This document shows, piece after piece, positions 9,237-14,507 of a stretch of 14,507 bases of DNA. The DNA lies in the NCBI RefSeq assembly GCF_001949145.1, contig NW_019091385.1:1492598-1507104 (forward strand), read 5' to 3'. Position 1 is the first letter of the stretch; every line of letters begins with the position of its first letter. The notes beneath the pieces were generated by a model. The model did not search any database. It was not told where the DNA came from and saw nothing but the letters and a program-made list of their open reading frames with translations. The stretch is from Acanthaster planci. Its lineage: Eukaryota > Echinodermata > Asteroidea > Valvatida > Acanthasteridae. The position numbers were made by a program, and so were the translations under genes.

Positions 9237-9237
9237 T

Positions 9238-9745
9238 ATGCTTTATCCTGAGCTACCTAAATATGAACCACGAGAATCGAGTGAAACAAGTGAACTGAGC
9301 CAAACAAAGCTCTGTAAGACTCAAAAAGATCAAAGACATCAAAAAAGAATTGATGCAAGAATGAGATTCTAGAGAAACCATGTACAAAAAGGTCAATCAG
9401 GTACTCACTGCGCTCAATTATGTGGAATACAGAGTCCAAGCATTGGGTGACAATTCGGCCGTGATAGGTATCCCCGCTTTAATGGGGGTTGTCTCAGCCC
9501 CCGTATGGCTAGTGATGGAAGGTCTCGCCATCGGTGCTTTTGGGACATATTGCTGTTAAAATACGCGAGTCGTCGGTTTATCCACAAAACTAAAAAACAT
9601 GATCAGATCTGGATGCTTTGCGATGCAAAGTTAAATATGATCGATGAGTACGTGTCGCAGGCAATTAATGACGGAGACATTAGCCACAAAGAATTTGTGC
9701 TAGTTACGGGTGAATTGTGTAAGTTCAACGAAATGAAAAAAAGAT
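9238..9745 (+). pseudogene. Element membrane/helical protein, C-terminus cut by a transposon remnant
   Basis: The ATG at 9238 lies one base after the stop of the previous gene, a viral style of packing. The N-terminal part is MLYPELPKYEPRESSE. A shifted frame reads VRLKKIKDIKKELMQE, a TGA at 9362-9364, and YKKVNQVLTALNYVEYRV. It continues with a hydrophobic segment (AVIGIPALMGVVSAPVWLVM, EGLAIGAFG). After another shift near 9545 come LLKYASRRFIHKTKKHDQIW, DAKLNMIDEYVSQAINDGDI and SHKEFVLVTGELCKFNEMKK. The layout is a charged coiled head, one or two membrane-length hydrophobic segments and a helical tail. It resembles uncharacterised proteins that I recall from related elements. Homology ends at about 9745, where minus-strand CACTA transposase sequence begins; residues read beyond that are antisense. 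Confidence 0.58.
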
Positions 9746-11105
9746 CTGCAATAAGACAGTTTGAAGCAATCCGTGTCGGTAATCATTCAAGGTCAGACAA
9801 TGCTGAAATGTGTTTAATTTTCTCATCAATTTCATCCAGTGCCTTTCTCTTGAATATATCTTTTTCAACCCATTGGCTGAATACTTTCTTTGCTGTCCCG
9901 GTAAACAGATTATATTGGATCAGTGGCACAAGAGCAGACTGCATCAAAATATTCTAATTCAAGCAAACAGCTGTAACACACTCCGAGCTGTTTTTCCATT
10001 TTTTCTCTTTCTGCTGAACAGACAATCTTCTGAATTTTGGCCACAGATCTCCGATGGCCAGTGTTATTTTGCCAAACCCCTGTGTTTTTGTCAAAACCCT
10101 TGCAGTTATTTTTCATTTTTGGCCGCCCGACCTTGCCGTTTTCAATTGTTCAGACGCTCGGGACTTTTTAAAGCACTTTGAGAAAAAAAGTGAAGCACTA
10201 TGGCTCAAAAAACTACAAAGTTTTCTGTGTGTAGGTAAATCAGCTGAACAACACAGAAGTGCTCCCCGTATCGTGACAACGTTGCAAGAAGTTTTTTACT
10301 TGAACACCTTTCCATAAAGCATTCAATTCTTGAACAATTGGTTCCAGAAAGCAGTTGAGTGATGCTGGCTCCTTGTCCAAGGGAGGTATGACCCCAACGA
10401 CAATTGTTTTTTCCTGTTTATTTCTCATGGCCCTGGGCAAATTGAGTATTGTTAGGTAAATGATGCCGACAGAGATGTTCTGACGAACGTACGTCTGAAA
10501 CCACAGTAAATCGTGAAACGGAAGAAATATTTTCCTGTTTTGATTGACTCTTGATCGTAAGCTTGAAACTGTTTCCACATTTTTCCCTCGTATATAACGG
10601 CCAAACGTTCTTCAGGGATATTTCGCCCATTCCATCCTTCACATACAGTCAAAAAATCTTCCCTTTCAATCGTGTTTTCAAGACATTCAGTAATGCTTTG
10701 ATAGCAGTAAATTGTAAGTGGATAATATTTCTTTGATCAATCAGCAAATTGAACCGCTTTCGCAATTTTGCTATTGCAGGTGACCTGATGCCCTCATGAT
10801 TTTATCCAAGAATTAAAACATCTTCGATGGTTGGCTCATAAAACATACAACCTCATAAAACATCTCTCCTATATCATATAACTTTGTACACTTCAGACAT
10901 AAAGCATATTTTATGAACGAGTCTCTATCAAATTTGAGATGCCGTCTGATCATATACACTGACTGTGGAGTAACCGCTGCAGTTTCCCTCAAAGCTGCAA
11001 TTTGTTAGCTAATCACCTTCAACAAGACTGTCAAAAACATCTCATCAAGCTTGTCATTTCTGGCATTTTGACTCAAACAGCTTATCAAGGGCACGGTCAC
11101 CTATT
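9746..11105 (-). pseudogene. CACTA/EnSpm-type transposase (tnp2 / Transposase_21 family), degenerate
   Basis: Read leftward from about 11105, the gene begins with a short helical stretch (KLDEMFLTVLLKVIS, a stop, then QIAALRETAAV). A segment typical of the region before the catalytic domain follows (SVYMIRRHLKFDRDSF, IKYALCLKCTKLYDIGE; Cys pairs suggest zinc binding). Near 10600-10240 come YEGKMWKQFQ, WFQTYVRQNISVGIIYLTIL, NLPRAMRN, IVVGVIPPLDKEP and FLEPIVQELNALWKGVQ, the core signature of the family. After several stops, 9930-9760 gives YNLFTGTAKKVFSQWVEKD and LPTRIASN. The position before WFQTY, where I expect a catalytic Asp, reads Leu. At least four frame changes make it nonfunctional. 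The product would have cut and reinserted its transposon. The segment 10660-10800 is unassigned inside it. Confidence 0.7.
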
Positions 11106-11181
11106 AGGTAATTAGTCTGCCATAAAAACAAAAACTGACACACCCATATAAGTTAAGCTTTGCATTTCGAATGAAAGTTAC

Positions 11182-11362
11182 CTCTATTCTCGTCGACAGA
11201 AAACCTTTCTGAGCTTATACATTCAGAGTGAGCTTCCTCTGCCACTTCGAAGAAGTCTCTAGGATTGATTTCGGTTTCCTCTCACTGCTCATCTTCACTG
11301 TCGGCATCTGAGCGTATGCTACTGTCTGTGGAGCCGGCAGAATCTCATTCACTTGTTGAATC
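11182..11362 (-). pseudogene. Candidate acidic 5' exon of the CACTA-like transposase
   Basis: On the minus strand a T-rich tract ending in TTTTTCAG precedes 11362, and GTAACT follows 11182, matching a splice acceptor and donor. The 181-bp stretch between is open except for two TGA codons (11347-11345 and 11284-11282), both at positions that would read Arg from CGA. It encodes an acidic, Ser-rich sequence (SAGSTDSSIRSDADSEDE, INPRDFFEVAEEAHSE), as often seen at the N-terminus of animal CACTA transposases. The next coding block starts near 11105 after a stretch with acceptor-like sequence. The exon call is an inference from borders and open frame. Confidence 0.42.
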
Positions 11363-12014
11363 CTGAAAAAGTAAAATTGTCAGAAATGACAAATTTTATA
11401 ACATTATTGGGTCCGAACTGCATGTATGCAAGTGATGTGCCGCGCGGGCTTGTCAAGGTCTCAGATTGGCTATTAAAAGAACACGTGTTATGACTGGTTG
11501 TTAAACAGACACAAAATAACGTGCATTGTTTGGACCAGTTTATAATTTATGAAGCATGAACCTTTGCATGAAGTAAAACAGTACAGTGCATGTCATCAAA
11601 ATCATGTCATGGAGAAGAACTAACTTCAAATATATACGACATTTTATCGACCTTAGCGATAAAATTCATTATACTCTAGAAAAAAAAAACATGTTTATGC
11701 CAAGTGTAGATTGTGTGTTGAAATTCGAAGGGCACCTGTCATGTAATAGTAGCGTCTAGGCGAAATGGGGTGGAGCAATGAGCCTGAACGAAGATCCAGA
11801 GATTTCCAATCATTGCGGGGGGGCAGCCCGCCAAATTCATTGGCCATTCAGCTCCACAGGTTTATTAGGTCAATGCGAGTGAGCTGATCAGCCGCATGCG
11901 TCCCTCATGCTTCGCCAACCACTTCCGTTGCAGCTTTGAGCTTTCAAACCACGTGGATTTTACCTTACCTTGATAAATTGGTCGTAGTGAAGTTTCTATG
12001 AGTGAGGCCCTGTA
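11363..12014. other. Stretch with no recognised gene
   Basis: AT-rich sequence with one GC-rich island near 11810-11835 (a run of G followed by CAGCCCGCC). A short minus-strand frame at 11865-12071 (residues such as STWFESSKLQRKWLAKHEGR) has no motif I know and overlaps the start of the retrotransposon region. The right end of the CACTA-like remnant and the left end of the DIRS-like element must both lie here, but no terminal repeats are visible to me. Confidence 0.4.
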
Positions 12015-12508
12015 TTGTCCGTCAATTGTGGAGGACTTAAAGAGAACGTAACTCATCGCCAAATTTTGCAACCTCGAACGGCTCTGTCAGCGACAGCTTT
12101 GAGATTTCACACGACAGGCGACCGCTACCAGGGGGCAGCCCGCAGAATGCCACGACCATGGCAACGGACATCCGCCCCTGCTCGTCTACAGGACGGCGCT
12201 CAGCCCAGTAAGAAAGCTCGGCGGGGATTCCGGGCTCCCGCAGTTGCACGGGGAGCTGCGTGCCGGCACACAGCCACAACGGTGATTCAACGTGGACAGG
12301 GAGATGTCAGTGACTCCAGTCACTCACCACTGTCAGTACCTACAGCAGTGCCGACGGAGGTACCTGCAGCACCTTCACTGGGCGTGGCGGCACAGCCAGG
12401 AGTCTGTCAGCCAGGGGATACTACCGCCGTGCCCATGGGTCACCAGCCCGTTCGCCCGATGCTGCCAGGACCGGAACTGCTCAAGAGAAAACAGCAGGCC
12501 CAACGTAG
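12015..12508 (+). pseudogene. Gag-like Pro/Ala/Gln-rich leader of a DIRS-like retrotransposon (tentative)
   Basis: The frame starting at 12015 stays open for about 165 codons up to the reverse transcriptase junction. The sequence is clearly more GC-rich than everything upstream. The product is rich in Pro, Ala, Gln, Thr and Arg, with basic patches (QPSKKARRGFRAPAVARG) and a disordered middle (AVPTEVPAAPSLGVAAQPG). This composition suits a gag-like or linker region of a retroelement but is not diagnostic. It runs directly into the C-terminal part of reverse transcriptase without the catalytic palm, so a deletion probably lies at about 12495-12510. The base composition change near 12060 may mark the element's left side. 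Confidence 0.35.
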
Positions 12509-12836
12509 GTCATTACATATCTTGGGCTCGAAATTGATACAGTTGATAAACAAGTGCGAGTCCCACGTGAGAAAGTGATGGCAATCAGTGGTCAGATTTG
12601 CGCTATGCTTGACAGGTCAAAGTGCACCCTCATAAAACTACAGTTCCTCATCGGTTCTCTAAACTTTGTATGTAGGGCTGTTTTCCGGGGTGTGCCTTTA
12701 CCGGCGTCTTATTGCATTAACACGGGGTGTCAGGCTCCCTCACCGTAGAATCCGCTTAACACGGGGAGCGAAACTTGACTTCCTCATGTGGCTGACATTC
12801 TTACGAGAGTTTAATGGGGTTACTCCTATTTTGGAT
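12509..12836 (+). pseudogene. Reverse transcriptase, C-terminal (thumb/connection) part, DIRS-like
   Basis: The frame at 12509-12748 reads VITYLGLEIDTVDKQVRVP, then REKVMAISGQICAML and TLIKLQFLIGSLNFVCRAV. This is the conserved segment that follows the palm domain in DIRS-like and Ty3-like reverse transcriptases (the LG-x-E/x-ID block and the L-x-SL-x-G-x-LNF block). After a shift near 12740 it continues with RRIRLTRGAKLDFLMWL and FLREFNGVTPIL, the connection to RNase H, up to a TAG at 12837. The palm with its catalytic Asp pair should lie roughly 60-80 residues upstream and is missing, so this copy could not reverse transcribe. Confidence 0.7.
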
Positions 12837-12839
12837 TAG

Positions 12840-13290
12840 GAATGGGAATCCTCTGATGCTGTTGAATTTTTTACGGATGCTGCGGCTTCATTGAGTTATG
12901 GGGCATATTTTCAGGGGAAGTTGTTTCCAAGGGCGATGGCCACAGGAGTTATCGCCACCCTCAATTGCATTTCTAGAGCTGTATCCTATTGTCGTTGCCG
13001 TAATGTGTTGGGGCCCTTTTGGCCAATCATAAGGTCAAGTTTCGGTCAGATAATTTGACAATTTGGTTCACATGATTAATAATCAGTCGGCCAAGTGTTC
13101 CATGTCAATGCATCTTATCCGTTTATTGGTGTTGGAATGTTTGAAGTGCAATCTTACTTTCAAAGCAGTACACATTCCCGGGTAAGCAATGAACTGGCTG
13201 ATGCACTATCTCGGTTTCAGATGCAACGCTTCCAAGCGTTAGCCCCCCGAGCTGAGCCCGACAGACGCCGTTGCCCGCACTTCTGCAGGT
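12840..13290 (+). pseudogene. RNase H domain of the DIRS-like element
   Basis: The domain opens with EFFTDAAASLSYGAYFQGK, where TDA carries the first catalytic Asp. It continues in other frames as FLELYPIVVAVMCWG (the Glu region), FRSDNLTIWF (SDN, the next Asp), then MSMHLIRLLVLECLKCNLTF, AVHIPG and, after a shift near 13183, NELADALSRFQMQRFQALAP, where ADALSR holds the last Asp. The order and spacing match RNase H of DIRS-like elements, which degrades the RNA template during cDNA synthesis. Four frames are used over about 400 bp, so the gene is dead, yet all acidic motifs remain readable. Confidence 0.7.
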
Positions 13291-14507
13291 ATGGTAGACC
13301 ATGAAATCAGTCAGCTGTTACACTTGGCCTTGGCGCCTAACACCAACAAAGCGTACAGTTCAGGATCAAATGCATTTTGTCGTTTCTTGCAGTCAGGGGT
13401 TATCCGCCACAACCAAGACATTGTAACCCCCAGATGTATTTGTGAATTGCATGGCTTTTGCTGCAGCGTTATTCCCCAGCAACGATATCGACCTATGTGT
13501 CGGGAGTAGGTTGCCAATTAAAATTAAAGGGTGCACCTGACCCCACTCCTTTGTAGTTGCTAAAATGCTCGAGGGCTCTAGGCGTAGTGGTAATAGCAAA
13601 GACAAGAGAGTTTCTATTTCACCTGCAATATTATCAAGTGTCATAGAGGGACCCCAATACGACGCTTTTAGCATCAATCTGCGCACTTCCGCATTTGAAA
13701 ATGAGGCTGTATGTGTCTGCTTCAATTCTTAATATGATCAGACAATTGAAAGTAAGGAGTCAAGACACAAAATATATAAAGGTACATTAAATTCAGACTT
13801 CTCAGACTGCAAATTTTTGTGGAAGAGTCTTTCAGGATGACTCGGCACATAAAATCAAAAGAAAAAAATAACGACAATTGACCGCGAACTAACGTACCTG
13901 CAGTGGTCCTGTATCTTGTGCAGTGGGCGTGGTTTAAACTGAAGTGGCGTCACACTTACAAATTGGGATACTCCATGTACTGTGTGGACTCTGCGGGCGG
14001 GCACAACGAAGTTCAGCACAGAGAGCCTCGGTTTCAATGCAGATATGCGCAGACGGCGCTATTATGAAATCCCTCTATCGCGGCTCTGCTGCAAGTTTCC
14101 TCATCATCATTTGAAATGAAACTATTTCGGGCGGCCATGTTGTTAGCATTTTTTGGTTTCCTGCGGATGGGGGAGTTCGCGGCCAATTTGCTGGATAAGG
14201 TGCAGCAGTCCGTTTTGCTGGTATCGGATGTTACATTGAGGGGTGGCAATACATCTTCCCGTCAGTCAGTATTCCTGAATCAGCATGGACCCCCACAGCA
14301 GGTCCATATTTCTCAATCAGTGACGCCTGCGCTTTGTCCGGTCACAGCACTCACTTTCTCCAAGTTCGCCCCCAAATACAGGGCCCAGTGTTCTACCACA
14401 TCAACGGCCAACCCCTTACTCGGTGTCAGTTTCACAAGGTGTTGCAATTAGCCTTATCAGTTTGCAGTCTAGGGGATGGTCATTATCGATCCCACTCCTT
14501 CCGGATC
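13291..14507 (+). pseudogene. Tyrosine recombinase of the DIRS-like element, interrupted and incomplete
   Basis: The N-terminal core-binding domain reads HEISQLLHLALAPNTNKAYS (13300-13360), then after shifts ATISTYVSGVGCQLKLKG (about 13490-13530) and VVAKMLEGSRRSGNSKDKR (about 13553-13610), ending SISPAILSSVI just before the inserted inverted-repeat element at 13646. Coding resumes after 14077 with ALLQVSSSSFEMKLFRAAML and FFGFLRMGEF, where the Arg in FLRMGE fits box I. After another shift near 14358 come QIQGPVFYHINGQPLTRCQF and YRSHSFRI at the very last bases, the H-x-x-R box. The catalytic Tyr lies beyond the window. The enzyme would join the circular cDNA to the genome. The first coding after 13291 is uninterrupted for about 70 codons. 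Confidence 0.75.
13646..14075. mobile_element. 430-bp inverted-repeat element (MITE-like) inserted in the recombinase gene
   Basis: The outermost nine bases on the left (ATAGAGGGA, 13643-13651) are the exact reverse complement of those on the right (TCCCTCTAT, 14070-14078). Inside, the arms stay similar for about 80 bp, sharing blocks such as CTGCGCA, GCATT-GAAA and GAGGCT in matching order when one arm is reversed. If TA is taken as the target duplication (13644-13645 and 14076-14077), the element is GAGGGA...TCCCTC and 430 bp long. It contains no convincing open frame, so it is probably nonautonomous. It lies exactly where recombinase coding stops and resumes. TA duplication would suit the Tc1/mariner group or other TA-targeting families; the superfamily is not determined. 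Confidence 0.65.

Larger units (their letters stand above)
1752..9745. mobile_element. Decayed Polinton/Maverick-like (adintovirus-like) virus-derived element
   Basis: About ten adjacent coding remnants form one compact unit, with spacings of 1-120 bp in its right half. They include a retroviral-type DDE integrase, the C-terminal part of an A32/FtsK-HerA-type packaging ATPase and a candidate capsid protein. That trio is the hallmark of Polinton/Maverick elements and their viral relatives, which normally also carry a protein-primed DNA polymerase B and often a cysteine protease. I found neither of those, so they were deleted, lie outside the window, or were never present. The gene blocks are divergent around 4090-4180: integrase side on minus, structural side on plus. 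The left edge is uncertain (1752 if the weak remnant there belongs, otherwise about 2165). The right edge is cut at about 9745 by a CACTA-like remnant. No terminal inverted repeats were identified. The copy cannot make its proteins, because nearly every gene has frameshifts, stops or deletions. Confidence 0.7.
9746..11362 (-). mobile_element. Remnant of a CACTA/EnSpm-like DNA transposon
   Basis: This extent covers the transposase pseudogene and its candidate upstream exon. No terminal inverted repeat or target duplication was identified at either side, so the true element may be larger on the right. The left border is sharp: the last coding gene of the virus-like element ends, and transposase coding begins on the other strand, within about 10 bp of 9745. 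Confidence 0.6.
12015..14507 (+). mobile_element. DIRS-like (tyrosine-recombinase) retrotransposon, internally deleted, runs off the window
   Basis: The order reverse transcriptase, RNase H, tyrosine recombinase on one strand is the defining layout of DIRS-like retroelements, which integrate circular DNA through the recombinase and not through a DDE integrase. All three domains carry frameshifts. The 3' end, including any terminal repeat, lies beyond the window. A smaller inverted-repeat element sits inside the recombinase gene, so the DIRS copy is older than that insertion. Confidence 0.72.

Noticed and set aside
357-9254. Exact 14-base direct match CTTTATCCTGAGCT at about 357-370 and 9241-9254, as possible element-end or target duplication
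   Set aside because: One match of this length is near chance for a window of this size, flanks do not extend it, and the second copy lies inside a coding start.
6868-9364. Alternative genetic code with TGA read as an amino acid
   Set aside because: The same frames also contain TAA/TAG stops and many indels, so decay explains the TGA codons better.
9505-9957. Reading the plus-strand frame 9505-9957 as one independent protein
   Set aside because: Its first 15 or so residues are out of frame relative to the upstream membrane segment, and its end past 9745 is antisense to the CACTA transposase.
9810-10317. Two overlapping plus-strand frames (9810-10181 and 10054-10317)
   Set aside because: They lie opposite the recognisable transposase motifs on the minus strand and show no motif of their own.
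13393-13725. Minus-strand frame of 110 codons in the recombinase region
   Set aside because: Shadow of the plus-strand recombinase and the left arm of the inverted-repeat element.
1-14507. tRNA, rRNA, riboswitch, CRISPR array, bacterial promoter or terminator signals
   Set aside because: None seen; the content points to eukaryotic mobile elements, and AT-rich TATA-like or AATAAA-like strings are too common here to call.

Overview
The window looks like gene-poor, transposon-rich nuclear DNA of an animal, most likely an invertebrate. I infer this from the element types present, from candidate intron borders in one of them, and from the AT-rich, frameshift-riddled coding remnants. I cannot name the species. 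I see no rRNA, tRNA, CRISPR array or cellular housekeeping gene. Nearly every recognisable protein belongs to a decayed mobile element.

Region 1 (1 to about 1750) holds a weak, strongly diverged tandem repeat (about 200-720) and otherwise nothing I can assign.

Region 2 (about 1750/2165 to 9745) is the most interesting part. It is a broken copy of a large virus-like DNA element of the Polinton/Maverick (adintovirus-like) kind. On the minus strand are a retroviral-type DDE integrase (2651-3651), an unnamed gene downstream of it (2165-2605) and a small membrane/coiled protein upstream of it (about 3800-4084). On the plus strand follow a candidate capsid protein (4183-4684), the C-terminal part of a DNA-packaging ATPase (4685-5296), an uncharacterised helical protein (5482-6051), a lysine-rich single-pass membrane protein (6014-6455), an ~85-residue protein (6496-6758) and a long acidic/coiled/amphipathic protein (6805 to about 8109). 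A minus-strand gene (8600 to about 8103) meets that last gene tail to tail. Two more plus-strand genes follow (8720-9236 and 9238 to about 9745). An integrase, a packaging ATPase and a capsid candidate on one unit imply an element that once integrated and packaged its own DNA. I saw no DNA polymerase B or protease. At least two internal deletions are visible, near 4685 and 8105.

Region 3 (about 9746-11362, minus strand) is a remnant of a CACTA/EnSpm-type (tnp2 / Transposase_21) DNA transposon. It has a candidate spliced acidic exon at its 5' side, and it abuts the last gene of region 2. Region 4 (11363 to about 12014) has nothing I recognise.

Region 5 (about 12015-14507, plus strand, running off the window) is a DIRS-like retrotransposon: a Pro/Ala-rich gag-like stretch, the C-terminal part of a reverse transcriptase, RNase H and a tyrosine recombinase. 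The recombinase gene is interrupted by a 430-bp terminal-inverted-repeat element (13646-14075) flanked by TA.

All coding remnants carry indels. Many in-frame stops are TGA in places that suit arginine, as expected when methylated CGA decays to TGA. The window is therefore a mosaic of at least four mobile elements of different classes. Family assignments rest on motifs read by eye and not on database searches.
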